Positions 54,610 to 62,622 are shown, numbered from the stretch's first letter. The stretch is DNA of 64,000 bases from Caldicellulosiruptor diazotrophicus (GCF_017347585.1 NZ_AP024480.1:1634001-1698000); one strand, 5' to 3'. Notes: a model not told the origin generated them from the sequence alone. A program made the numbers and translations.

Positions 54610-54638
54610 ATTATAACAAATTCCTGTTGACTTTGAAA
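54610..54638 (-). promoter_or_regulatory. Promoter for the GNAT-cheR direction
   Basis: TTTCAA and a perfect TATAAT separated by 17 bases on the minus strand lie about 40 bases before the GNAT ATG. A plus-strand TTGACT (54627-54632) in the same spacer may belong to a weaker divergent mog promoter. Confidence 0.55.
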
Positions 54639-54690
54639 TGCCAACTAAAAAATATTTAAGCAGAAGCCTTGCAGGAAGGAGATGAAACAA

Positions 54691-55185
54691 ATGGATTTTA
54701 CATTCGCAGTAATCACATGCTCTGACAAAGCTTCAATAGGAGAAAGAGAGGATTTGAGCGCAAAAGTGATAATCAATATACTGTCATCACAAGGTTTTAT
54801 AAATGTATTTTATAAGATTGTACCAGATGAGAAGGAAATGATAAAAGAAGCCATAATTCAAGCACAAAAAAGCGGAGCACACCTAATACTGACAACTGGT
54901 GGAACAGGATTTTATACAAGAGATGTGACACCTGAGGCAACACTTGAAATTGTAGAAAAACAAACACCAGGTATTTCAGAGCTTATAAGATATGAAACGG
55001 GAAAGATAAACAAGAAAAGCTACCTTTCCCGTGCTGTGTCAGGAATATACAAAAACAGTTTAATAATAAATCTTCCAGGTTCACCTAAGGCAGTAAAAGA
55101 GTGTCTTGAGGCAGTTTTACCAATTTTAAATCATGGTCTTAATATTCTCTTAGAAAATGAAAGAGAATGTGGAAGTGGAACTTGA
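54691..55185 (+). CDS. mog: Molybdopterin adenylyltransferase (MogA/MoaB family)
   Basis: Activates molybdopterin as its AMP ester before metal insertion by MoeA. The protein has about 164 residues: VITCSDKASIGEREDLSA near 8, TTGGTGFYTRDVTPEATLEI near 70 with the catalytic aspartate, and INLPGSPKAVKECLEAVLP near 126. The start is the ATG at 54691 (AAGGAG eight bases upstream); an ATG three codons earlier abuts the Shine-Dalgarno. It is convergent with the rest of the cofactor genes and separated from moaC-MOSC by nine bases. Confidence 0.9.
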   Translation: MDFTFAVITCSDKASIGEREDLSAKVIINILSSQGFINVFYKIVPDEKEMIKEAIIQAQKSGAHLILTTGGTGFYTRDVTPEATLEIVEKQTPGISELIRYETGKINKKSYLSRAVSGIYKNSLIINLPGSPKAVKECLEAVLPILNHGLNILLENERECGSGT

Positions 55186-55194
55186 GCCGATTTT

Positions 55195-56121
55195 TTACTC
55201 ATTTAAGATCTCAATAATATCTCCCGCTTTAATTTTGCCACCTTTTAATACTTTTGCAAACAGACCTTCTTTGGGCATAATACAAACTCCAACCAATCTT
55301 GCAATTTCGCAGCCGCTACCGTGGCACTTTTTCCCTATCTGGCTTATCTCAAGCAAGACATTATTCCCTATTTTCAGTTTTGTTCCAAGCGAAATTTTCT
55401 GCAGATCCAAGTTTTCTGTTGTAATGTTCTCTGCAAACTTGCCAAAACAAAGGCCTTTGAGCCCGTACTGTTCCATCTTCTTTATGCTGGATATATCAAG
55501 AAGACTCACCTGACGATGAGAAGTCCCGGCGTGTGCATCACCTTCAATCCCATAGTTTTCAATCAAAATAGCTTCATTAACTGGTTCTTTTGATGTTCCT
55601 TTTTGTTTGCTGATATTGATTGACACAACCTTTGCAGTTTTATTTTCATTTTCAAAAATATAATGTCCAGATTTTCCCCCAGATTTTTCTATAAGCCTGA
55701 CATCAGTAATTACCATATCTTTTTTTACTGCTTTGCACATGTCATATACTGTCTCTAAAAAAATAACCACTGCTGTGATTGCTTCCATCTCAGCACCTGT
55801 TTTTGCCTCAGTTTTTATTTCTGATACCGCTTCAATGTACCCTTCTTCCCTGTCTATTCTATACGAAACGTCAACAAAAGACAAAAATATGTTGTGGCAA
55901 AGAGGTATGAGCTCAAATGTCTTTTTGGCAGCATTTATCGCTGCAACCTTAGCAGTTGCAAACACATCCCCTTTCGGTAAAAGCCCATTTTCAATTGCTT
56001 CAATAACATCCTTTCCTACAAAGATCTTCCCGCTTGCTCTTGCAACCCTAAAACTTGGTTCTTTTGACGTAACATCTACCATCTTGGGAAGGCCATCTTT
56101 ATCAAAATGTGTAAATTCCAT
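55195..56121 (-). CDS. MoaC-MOSC fusion protein
   Basis: Two-domain protein of 308 residues. Residues 1-155 are MoaC, cyclic pyranopterin monophosphate synthase: MVDVTSKEPSFRVARASG, then PLCHNIFLSFVDV near 74 and KTGAEMEAITAV near 104. Residues 165-308 are a MOSC domain: NYGIEGDAHAGTSHRQVSLL near 187 and KCHGSGCEIARLVGVCIMPKEGLFAKVL near 262 with the conserved cysteine. MOSC domains handle sulfur or bind Moco, so the fusion joins an early synthesis step with a late or sensing step. The Shine-Dalgarno GGAGGG is formed by the last Gly codons of moaA. Confidence 0.9.
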   Translation of the reverse strand: MEFTHFDKDGLPKMVDVTSKEPSFRVARASGKIFVGKDVIEAIENGLLPKGDVFATAKVAAINAAKKTFELIPLCHNIFLSFVDVSYRIDREEGYIEAVSEIKTEAKTGAEMEAITAVVIFLETVYDMCKAVKKDMVITDVRLIEKSGGKSGHYIFENENKTAKVVSINISKQKGTSKEPVNEAILIENYGIEGDAHAGTSHRQVSLLDISSIKKMEQYGLKGLCFGKFAENITTENLDLQKISLGTKLKIGNNVLLEISQIGKKCHGSGCEIARLVGVCIMPKEGLFAKVLKGGKIKAGDIIEILNE

Positions 56122-56128
56122 ATTTACA

Positions 56129-57055
56129 CTACCCTCCTATTCTGAACATCGGCATATCCGATTTTAGGCTTCTTATCAGCTTTTTCTTTTTGACAAAATC
56201 TTCTATCTTTTTGAGCAGGAGTTCTTCAGCATCCAGATAATCTCTTAATTTCAAGCCATTCGTATCAAAAAGACAGTTGTAAAGCACGCCAGTTGATGAG
56301 ACTCTGACTTTATTGCATGTTTTGCAAAAATGGTCTGATACAGAACTTATAAATCCTACCGTGTAGTCAAAATCTTCAACATAGTAATATTTAGCAGTGG
56401 AAACTTTATCTGTAGCCACTTCTTTTATTCCTTTGAACCTTTTGATAACCTCATCTTTGCTTACAAATTCATCTTCAAAGATTTGGTTGGCAATACCAAT
56501 TGGCATAAGTTCAATAAAGCGAATAATAATATTACTCTTTTTTGCATAGGAAATCAAATCTTCTATCTCATCAAGGTTAACAGAGCGAATAAGCACAGTG
56601 TTTATTTTCACTCTCTTGTATTCTTTTAACTCATCTATCGCTCTCAAAACCTTATCTAAACCATCAATTCCAGTCACATACCTAAATTTTTCTCTTTCTA
56701 ATGTATCAAGAGAAATATTTATTGACTTTAGCGGACTTTTAATAACCTTTTTAATCTTTTCGGTATCTAACCAACCATTTGTTGTTATATTTATGTTTTT
56801 TATACCAATACTGTGTGCAAAGTCAATTATCTCAAAAATATCATTTCTCAAAAAAGGCTCTCCACCAGTAATCCGAAGCTTTTGTATTCCAAGCTTTTTA
56901 AATGCAGAGATTATCATAAATATTTCTTCTTTTGAAAGCTGGTCTATCGTATTATAAATCAAATCCTTTTTTCGGCAATACATGCAATAAAAGTTACATT
57001 TATCTGTCACAGAAAGCCTCAAATAGTCTATTTTTCTTGAAAAACCATCAAACAT
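56129..57055 (-). CDS. moaA: GTP 3',8-cyclase MoaA
   Basis: Radical SAM enzyme starting pterin synthesis from GTP. The protein has about 308 residues: the N-terminal SAM cluster motif CNFYCMYC near 18-25, the TGGEPFL segment near 63, and the C-terminal second cluster FCKTCNKVRVSSTGVLYNCLF near 238-258. It ends in MFRIGG, the essential Gly-Gly tail. The start is the ATG at 57055 with AAGGTG six bases upstream, overlapping no upstream coding sequence beyond the moeA stop at 57070. Confidence 0.95.
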   Translation of the reverse strand: MFDGFSRKIDYLRLSVTDKCNFYCMYCRKKDLIYNTIDQLSKEEIFMIISAFKKLGIQKLRITGGEPFLRNDIFEIIDFAHSIGIKNINITTNGWLDTEKIKKVIKSPLKSINISLDTLEREKFRYVTGIDGLDKVLRAIDELKEYKRVKINTVLIRSVNLDEIEDLISYAKKSNIIIRFIELMPIGIANQIFEDEFVSKDEVIKRFKGIKEVATDKVSTAKYYYVEDFDYTVGFISSVSDHFCKTCNKVRVSSTGVLYNCLFDTNGLKLRDYLDAEELLLKKIEDFVKKKKLIRSLKSDMPMFRIGG

Positions 57056-57069
57056 TTTCATCACCTTTT

Positions 57070-58233
57070 TCAAATCATCTTGACCTTTACCAAACTTCCC
57101 TCTTCCACCACATCCACATTTATTGGCACAACTATATACCCATCTGCCCGTATCAAGCTTGAAATCACGCTTGATCCTCTTTTTAAAACTCTTGCATGGT
57201 TTTTGCCATCCTTGTTTTCAAGTTTTACTCTTATATACTCTTCAGATCCAATATCCGATCCAACTCTTCTCTCCAAAGTTGCCGAAACGGTTCTTTCTTT
57301 CGGATTCAACAAATATGTGTCAAAAAAAGCCTTTAAAAAAATCTCTTTGAGAACAAAAAACATAGAAACAGGAAAACCAGGAAGCCCCATTACAAGTTTC
57401 CCATTTACCTCACCTATGACTGTTGGTTTGCCAGGCTTTATAGCTATACCGTGGACAATTACCTTGCCAAGACTTTGGATAGCTTCAGATGTTAAATCTT
57501 TGTCACCTTTAGATGACCCAGCATTTACAAACACAATATCAAATTCATCTAAAAGTTTTTTCAAAGTTTCTTTTAAAACATTTAAATTGTTGGCTACTGG
57601 TTTGAAAATGCTAATTTCAAAACCGTACTGATAAAGAAGTTCACTAAAAATCACCGAATTGAACTCAACAAGTTGCCCACTTTTTTCAATTATATCCATA
57701 AGCTCATCCCCTGTTGGAAGAAAAGCAACCTTTGGCATTTTGTAAACTTTGACATTAAGCCATCCACCAGCTTTTAAATATACCTTATCAAAAAATGTCA
57801 AAAACTCACCTTTCTTTATTATCATCTCACCTTCTTTTATATCCTCGCCTTTTGAACGAATGTTTTGGCGCGGATAGTAACTTTGAAAAATTTTTATTTT
57901 TTCACCTTCAACTTGGACATCTTCAAAAGGAATAACTGCATTGAAATTATCTATACTCTCGCCTGTTTGAACAACCTTGAAACATCCAATGTATTTTGGA
58001 TTTGTGTCATAAGCTTCAAATGTCTCTTCAGCCATCACAGCATATCCATCCATTGCAGCAACATCTGTAGGTGGGGATGTGTGAATAGCTTTGTAATCCT
58101 CTGCAATAAATCTATTTCTTGCATCATACAATGAAATTTCTTCTTCATTAAGTATCAGATATTTTCTTAAAATTTCCTGGATACAAGATCTTGCATGCTG
58201 GGGAAGCACAGCTGAAAAATGATAATCTTTCAT
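57070..58233 (-). CDS. moeA: MoeA-family molybdopterin molybdenumtransferase-like protein, paralogue 1
   Basis: Inserts molybdate or tungstate into adenylated pterin. The 387 residues show AAMDGYAV near 59, FLPTGDELMD near 176, the MoCF-like fold segment VNAGSSKGDKDLTSEAI near 231, IKPGKPTVIGEVNGKLVMGLPGFPVSMF near 259, and a C-terminal beta domain. Its NAGSSKG replaces the usual SGGxSxG of the active-site loop and differs from paralogue 2 (58230-59444). The ATG overlaps the stop of paralogue 2 (ATGA). Confidence 0.88.
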   Translation of the reverse strand: MKDYHFSAVLPQHARSCIQEILRKYLILNEEEISLYDARNRFIAEDYKAIHTSPPTDVAAMDGYAVMAEETFEAYDTNPKYIGCFKVVQTGESIDNFNAVIPFEDVQVEGEKIKIFQSYYPRQNIRSKGEDIKEGEMIIKKGEFLTFFDKVYLKAGGWLNVKVYKMPKVAFLPTGDELMDIIEKSGQLVEFNSVIFSELLYQYGFEISIFKPVANNLNVLKETLKKLLDEFDIVFVNAGSSKGDKDLTSEAIQSLGKVIVHGIAIKPGKPTVIGEVNGKLVMGLPGFPVSMFFVLKEIFLKAFFDTYLLNPKERTVSATLERRVGSDIGSEEYIRVKLENKDGKNHARVLKRGSSVISSLIRADGYIVVPINVDVVEEGSLVKVKMI

Positions 58234-59444
58234 ATCAATATCACCTCAACAATATCTCCCGCCCTGATACCAGTTTTTGTTGCATCAACCCTTATATATC
58301 CACTTGCATTATTCAAAAGATTTATCGAACCTGATTTTCCATAAAGAGGCTCAGCTAAAATCTCATCACCAAAATGAAGCTTTACAAACATAAACTCAGT
58401 TCTGCCGGATGAAGTTGCGATGCTTGTCTTCATCTTTGCAAATACTTTTCTGGAAGTATCCTGCTGATGTAATATTATGTCCATAAGTTTTTTTACAAAA
58501 AAGTTGAATATAAAAAGGCAAGACACAGGATGGCCAGGAAGTCCGAAAACTGCCTTTGTTCCAACCTTAGCTACTATTGTTGGTTTGCCCGGTTTTATTG
58601 AAACACCGTCAACAAGCACCTTAGAATCTTTTAGGCTCTCAATAGCCTTTAAAGTGTTGTCGTATGTACCGACTGAACTTCCACCTGAAATAAGAACAAT
58701 GTCATTTTCCTGCAAAGCTTTATAGAGGATATCTTTTAAAGCTTCAAAATCATCTTTTACAATTCCGTACATTTTTGGCAGAGCGTATTCTCTGTAGCAA
58801 GATGTAAACAAGGTGAATGAGTTAACATCATAAATCTTTGCACTATCAAGCTTTTCGTCCGGTGAAATTATCTCATCCCCGGTTGAGATAATACCCACCC
58901 TTATTTTTTTAAAAACTTCTATTTCCTTTCTTCCAATTGCTGCCAGTACACCAATTTGAACAGGTTCAAGTTTTTGATATTTCTTTATAACAACGTTTCC
59001 TTTTTTTATATCTTCACCTTTTTTAATTATATTCTCGCTAGGTCTTACAGGCTTGAAAACATAAAGCTTCCCGTCTTCTTCAATGGTATTCTCAAGCATT
59101 ACAATACTATTTGCATTTTGTGGTACATATCCTCCTGTGAAGATTCTTGCAGCCTGTCTTTTTTGTATTTGAAAGTCTGGTACCTCTCCTGTTTTTACCT
59201 CGCCTATTATCTCAAACATTGCCGGGGCTTCATCATTTGCTTCAAACGTCTCTTCACATCTTAGTGCATATCCATCAACAGTAGATTTGTCAAAGTGAGG
59301 AACATCTATATCTGCTATAATATCTTGAGCCGCAATCCTAAAAACCGCATCTTGAATATATATTTTTTCTGATTCAAGGTTAAAATCATAAAATTCGTTT
59401 TTAAGTATTTCAAACACTTCAAAATATGTTTTTAATACCTTCAT
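58230..59444 (-). CDS. moeA: MoeA-family molybdopterin molybdenumtransferase, paralogue 2
   Basis: Second MoeA-type metal insertase, 404 residues: KSTVDGYALRCEETF near 53, GGYVPQNANSIVM near 108, ISTGDEIISPDEKL near 190, LISGGSSVGTYDNTLKAIE near 255 with a more canonical SGG loop than paralogue 1, and IKPGKPTIVAKVGTKAVFGLPGHPVSCLF near 287. Tandem MoeA copies are typical of organisms with tungsten enzymes, where one may be specific for W. It is translationally coupled to tupC by an ATGA overlap. Confidence 0.92.
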   Translation of the reverse strand: MKVLKTYFEVFEILKNEFYDFNLESEKIYIQDAVFRIAAQDIIADIDVPHFDKSTVDGYALRCEETFEANDEAPAMFEIIGEVKTGEVPDFQIQKRQAARIFTGGYVPQNANSIVMLENTIEEDGKLYVFKPVRPSENIIKKGEDIKKGNVVIKKYQKLEPVQIGVLAAIGRKEIEVFKKIRVGIISTGDEIISPDEKLDSAKIYDVNSFTLFTSCYREYALPKMYGIVKDDFEALKDILYKALQENDIVLISGGSSVGTYDNTLKAIESLKDSKVLVDGVSIKPGKPTIVAKVGTKAVFGLPGHPVSCLFIFNFFVKKLMDIILHQQDTSRKVFAKMKTSIATSSGRTEFMFVKLHFGDEILAEPLYGKSGSINLLNNASGYIRVDATKTGIRAGDIVEVILI

Positions 59445-60028
59445 ATGTTAATCTCCCCTTCTTTGGCAATCTGACCATTTTCAAAACGTATCACAGTACC
59501 CCTCAAAGATATACCTTGATTATGTGTTACAATTATTATACACCTTTTTTGTGCTTCATCTTCTATAAGTCTGTACACAAACTCTTTTACATCTTTGTCG
59601 AGAAAGGAATCGGGCTCATCCAAGAAAAGCACATCAGAAGGTATATAAAACGCTCTCAAAAAACCTACTAGTTGTTTTTGCCCAGATGAGAGCTGATTTA
59701 TGTTGACTTTAAGAGGAACACCAAACATCTTTAAAACCCCCTGGGTATACTTTAGCCTCTCATGCGAAAGAGCAAGTCCAAGATTATATTCAACCGTTCC
59801 TCTAAAAAAATATGGCTGCTGTGGAAGCATAATGTTTTTTTTAAAAAGATTATTTATTGTACCTGAATACTCTTTGTCTTTCCCAAAAAGCATTTTTAAA
59901 AAAGTAGTTTTTCCACAACCGTTTGGTCCTCTAATAACATATAGTCCTTTTTTCTCAAACGTAAGATTTTTGCACTCAAACAATGTCACCTGTCCAAAGT
60001 TCTTTTTTACATTTTTTATCTCAATCAA
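59441..60028 (-). CDS. tupC: Tungstate ABC transporter ATPase TupC
   Basis: Energising subunit of the tungstate importer, about 195 residues. Walker A GPNGCGKTTFL is near 33, signature LSSGQKQLVGFLRA near 109, Walker B VLFLDEPDSFLDKD near 130, switch His VTHNQG near 167. The start is set at the TTG at 60028, which overlaps the tupB stop (TTGATTGA) and has GGGTGA just upstream; longer versions would add residues encoded inside tupB. It is short for an ABC ATPase because it lacks the regulatory C-terminal domain of ModC. Confidence 0.88.
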   Translation of the reverse strand: MIEIKNVKKNFGQVTLFECKNLTFEKKGLYVIRGPNGCGKTTFLKMLFGKDKEYSGTINNLFKKNIMLPQQPYFFRGTVEYNLGLALSHERLKYTQGVLKMFGVPLKVNINQLSSGQKQLVGFLRAFYIPSDVLFLDEPDSFLDKDVKEFVYRLIEDEAQKRCIIIVTHNQGISLRGTVIRFENGQIAKEGEINI

Positions 60029-60653
60029 TAATATCACCCTGTAATATTTGTAAAATTGTGTTAAAAATAAATGAGATGGTAAGAAGTATCGAGCCCAGCA
60101 AAAGAGCGTTTGAAAACTCACCCTTGGTAATTTCAAAAATTATGGCTGTTGTTAAAATCCGTGTGCTTCCTTCTATGTTACCTCCAACAATCAAAACTCC
60201 ACCAACCTCAGAAATTGATCTTGATAGACCCAAAACAATAGCATACATTATTTCTTTTGAATATTCCTTCATAATGGCTATATATTTTTTGCGTCCTTTC
60301 ACGTTCAAATAATCCAAGTTTTCAATAACCCTATCTAAATTTTTAAGTCCAGACACGGTATACAGTGTGACTATAGGAACAATGAGTATTACCTGGGCAA
60401 TAACCATTGCCCATCTTGTAAAAAGTATGTTCAAGAAACCAAGAGGCCCTTTTCTGGAAAGAAGTATGTATACCAGCAGTCCTGCAAGCACAGGTGGTAG
60501 CCCAGATAGGGTATAAACTATTCTTATTACCATCTTTCTGTATTTAAATCTTTTGATTTTAAGAAAATATCCTGCAGGAACACCTATCAAAACTGCCAAG
60601 AATGTCGAAGGAATACAAACAACCAAAGTTGAAATAACTACATTTGCCAGCAT
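60021..60653 (-). CDS. tupB: Tungstate ABC transporter permease TupB
   Basis: Membrane channel of the tungstate importer, 210 residues, with five or six helices. The segment LSGLPPVLAGLLVYILLSRKGPLGFL near 49 and the coupling region LGLSRSISEVGGVLIVGGNIEG near 141, then TRILTTAIIFEITKGEFSNAL, match TupB proteins. The ATG at 60653 follows GAGG. It lies between tupA and tupC with minimal spacing. Confidence 0.9.
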   Translation of the reverse strand: MLANVVISTLVVCIPSTFLAVLIGVPAGYFLKIKRFKYRKMVIRIVYTLSGLPPVLAGLLVYILLSRKGPLGFLNILFTRWAMVIAQVILIVPIVTLYTVSGLKNLDRVIENLDYLNVKGRKKYIAIMKEYSKEIMYAIVLGLSRSISEVGGVLIVGGNIEGSTRILTTAIIFEITKGEFSNALLLGSILLTISFIFNTILQILQGDIID

Positions 60654-60672
60654 CTTGCTACCTCTTGAGCAC

Positions 60673-61488
60673 TTATTTTACAACTCTGTAGATTTCTTTT
60701 TTGAAGAATTTTATGTTAAAAGAAGTTACAAGATCTTTAAATTCCTTGCTTTTCAAGTAGGTAGCAAATTTGTAAAGCTGCGCTTTTTTAGGTGAGTAAG
60801 CAAAGTAATAAATATTTGTAAGTACTTGATCCTTTGGATTTTGGTAAACTACATCCAAGTTATCTAATGTATCTTTCATTCTATAAAATGTTGCTTCATC
60901 AGTGAGAATAAAAGCTCCCTTTTCATTTGCAAGATTTAGACTCATCCCCATACCTTGCCCTGACTTTATATATCCTCCAAAATTTTGCTGGACATTTGCT
61001 AACTTCCATATCTCAAGTTCTCTAATATAAGTTGCTGAGTTGTCTGCACGTGACACAAATTTAAAGTTATTTTTTCTTATCAAGGCAAAAGCTTCTTGGA
61101 CACTTTTAACCTTTTTAAATAAATCCTTTTTATCCTTGGGTCCAACAAGTATAAAATAGTTCAAAACAAATGCCGTATAACCGTTTATCAGTTTTTCTTT
61201 TTTAAGCTCATCCAGAAATGATTTTTCATGTATTATTATTCCATCAACATCGCCATTTCTGAAAATCTTTACAGCTTGACCACTTCCCACTGAAATAAAA
61301 TCGAACTTTATATTGTTTTCCTTTTCAAATATTGGTGTAACAAAATTTAAAAAACCACTATCGTATATACTAGTAGTCGTAGCTATTTTATAAGTTTTAG
61401 AATAAGAAAATGAAATAAAATTAAAAGTAGCAATCCAAATTAAAAAAAGTAATGCTGCTAAATTTCTAAAATACTTTTCTTTTTTCAT
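60673..61488 (-). CDS. tupA: Tungstate-binding protein TupA
   Basis: Exported oxyanion-binding component of the tungstate importer, 271 residues. The signal peptide is about 1-30, without a lipobox cysteine. The TupA signature KIATTTSIYDSGFLNFV near 33 and FISVGSGQAVKIFRNGDVDGIIIHE near 63 are the oxyanion-contacting loops. It is the first gene after the riboswitch-controlled terminator, so its expression should fall when cofactor is plentiful. The ATG at 61488 follows GGAGGG. Confidence 0.93.
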   Translation of the reverse strand: MKKEKYFRNLAALLFLIWIATFNFISFSYSKTYKIATTTSIYDSGFLNFVTPIFEKENNIKFDFISVGSGQAVKIFRNGDVDGIIIHEKSFLDELKKEKLINGYTAFVLNYFILVGPKDKKDLFKKVKSVQEAFALIRKNNFKFVSRADNSATYIRELEIWKLANVQQNFGGYIKSGQGMGMSLNLANEKGAFILTDEATFYRMKDTLDNLDVVYQNPKDQVLTNIYYFAYSPKKAQLYKFATYLKSKEFKDLVTSFNIKFFKKEIYRVVK

Positions 61489-61510
61489 TTATATCCCTCC
61501 GCATTTATAT

Positions 61511-61565
61511 TTCAAAAACAAAAAGGATACTCCCCCGCTTTGAAACCTGAAGCAAAAGAGTATCC
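61511..61565 (-). terminator. Riboswitch-controlled terminator before tupA
   Basis: GGATACTC (61525-61532) pairs with GAGTATCC (61558-61565), followed on the minus strand by TTTTTGTTTTT. Its 3' arm side contains CAAAGCGGGGGAG, complementary to CTCCCGCTTTG inside the aptamer, giving an antiterminator alternative. Confidence 0.85.
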
Positions 61566-61587
61566 TTCTAAAAACCAAGTTTTAGAA

Positions 61588-61704
61588 GAATCTTTCCTTT
61601 CCAAAGCGGGAGGCGCAGCGGTTTCCCAAATCTGCACCCTATCGGCCACAGCACCATGAAGAGGAAACACCCTCTTTTTAGGCTACTGTGGCTCGGAAAG
61701 ATTC
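61588..61704 (-). ncRNA. Molybdenum/tungsten cofactor (Moco/Tuco) riboswitch
   Basis: Read on the minus strand the RNA has P1 GAATCTTTCC/GGAAAGATTC (61704-61695 with 61597-61588), P2 GCCACAG/CTGTGGC (61692-61686 with 61651-61645), an AAGAGG/CCTCTT hairpin, a GGTGCAG/CTGCGCC hairpin, and the conserved strings CCGAGCC, GGCCGATAGGGTGC and CGCCTCCCGCTTTGGAAAGG expected of the Moco RNA motif. It precedes tungstate transport genes, favouring the Tuco class. The last stretch, CTCCCGCTTTG, can also pair downstream to break the terminator, predicting repression by cofactor. Confidence 0.85.
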
Positions 61705-62384
61705 TAAAATTCAAAAATTCTGTATTCATTTGTCAAGAGATTTACAACCATACACTTTCCAATTAAGTTCTCACCTTGAGCTGATATCAGTTTACAAAAC
61801 TCAGAAAGCTCTAACGCTGCCGTCAACATTGGAGCAAAAATGGGATTGCCAAGGTCTTTTTCAGCACCTTCAACATTTGTCTCTCCTATAAGCTTTTCAA
61901 TTCCTGGTGTGTCTTTTGTGATGACGGCAATCTGAGCATACCAGCCAGCACATCCGCCGTGAATTAATGTTTTCCCCATCTTTTGTACAAACTTAGAAAG
62001 GCTTTTTCTTATTTCCACATTATCAGTTGCATCAAATATATAATTTGCTTCCATCAAAAATATATCAAGGTTTTCTAAATAAGCCTTTTCCTTTATTGGC
62101 TCAAAATAAACTGCAGGATTTATCTCTTTTACTCTTTTCTCTGCTTCAAATACTTTATACTTTCCAAGGTTGTTTACATTTGAAATTATCTGCCTATTCA
62201 AATTTGTTTCATCAAAAGAGTCCATGTCAACTGCTATAATTTTTTTCACTCCAAGCCGCGCAAGCCCTTCTATTAAAAAACCACCTATTCCGCCCACCCC
62301 AACAACTGCAACTGTTGTTGAAAGAATCTTTCTTTGTCCTTCTTCTGTTATAGCATTCAAGTTTTTTAAATACCTTTTTTGCAT
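61704..62384 (-). CDS. ThiF/MoeB/HesA-family adenylyltransferase
   Basis: E1-like enzyme of about 226 residues that adenylates the C-terminal glycine of a small sulfur carrier. The nucleotide fold is shown by VAVVGVGGIGGFLIEGLARLGVKKIIAVDMDSFDETNLNRQI-type sequence near 25-66, including the conserved Arg, and IFDATDNVEIRKSL near 117. No CxxC zinc pairs are visible. The partner is the MoaD-like protein encoded just upstream. The Shine-Dalgarno is provided by that gene's final GGA GGC codons; the start is ATG 62384 or TTG 62390. Confidence 0.88.
   Translation of the reverse strand: MQKRYLKNLNAITEEGQRKILSTTVAVVGVGGIGGFLIEGLARLGVKKIIAVDMDSFDETNLNRQIISNVNNLGKYKVFEAEKRVKEINPAVYFEPIKEKAYLENLDIFLMEANYIFDATDNVEIRKSLSKFVQKMGKTLIHGGCAGWYAQIAVITKDTPGIEKLIGETNVEGAEKDLGNPIFAPMLTAALELSEFCKLISAQGENLIGKCMVVNLLTNEYRIFEF
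61708..61736 (-). promoter_or_regulatory. Possible internal promoter ahead of the riboswitch
   Basis: A perfect TTGACA and a poor TGAATT separated by 17 bases lie within the last codons of the ThiF-like gene, placing a start near 61701, at the 5' end of the aptamer. Confidence 0.35.
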
Positions 62385-62391
62385 ACTCAAA

Positions 62392-62622
62392 TTAGCCTCC
62401 AGTTGCATATGGAGTTATATACACACTATCATTTTCTGACAACACATAATCAAAGTCAACTCTTTTTTGATTGACAATCACAAATCCTACTTTGTCTTTT
62501 GGAATGTTTAAGTTTTTAAGAAGCTCTTCCACGTTTGTGTTCGGTCCAATTTCAACCTCCATTTTCCCTACTTCACTTCCATATCTCCTAAAAAAATCAT
62601 TTACCTCTACTCCAATTTTCAT
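62392..62622 (-). CDS. MoaD/ThiS-family sulfur carrier
   Basis: Ubiquitin-like carrier of about 76 residues ending in YATGG; the terminal Gly-Gly is adenylated and thiocarboxylated to donate sulfur to the pterin dithiolene. The middle segment KMEVEIGPNTNVEELLKNLNIP and VIVNQKRVDFDYVLSENDSVYI fit the fold. The start is the ATG at 62622; its 5' end overlaps the aor 3' end. Position beside aor and the ThiF-like gene indicates service in tungstopterin synthesis. No MoaE is present in the window. Confidence 0.88.
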   Translation of the reverse strand: MKIGVEVNDFFRRYGSEVGKMEVEIGPNTNVEELLKNLNIPKDKVGFVIVNQKRVDFDYVLSENDSVYITPYATGG

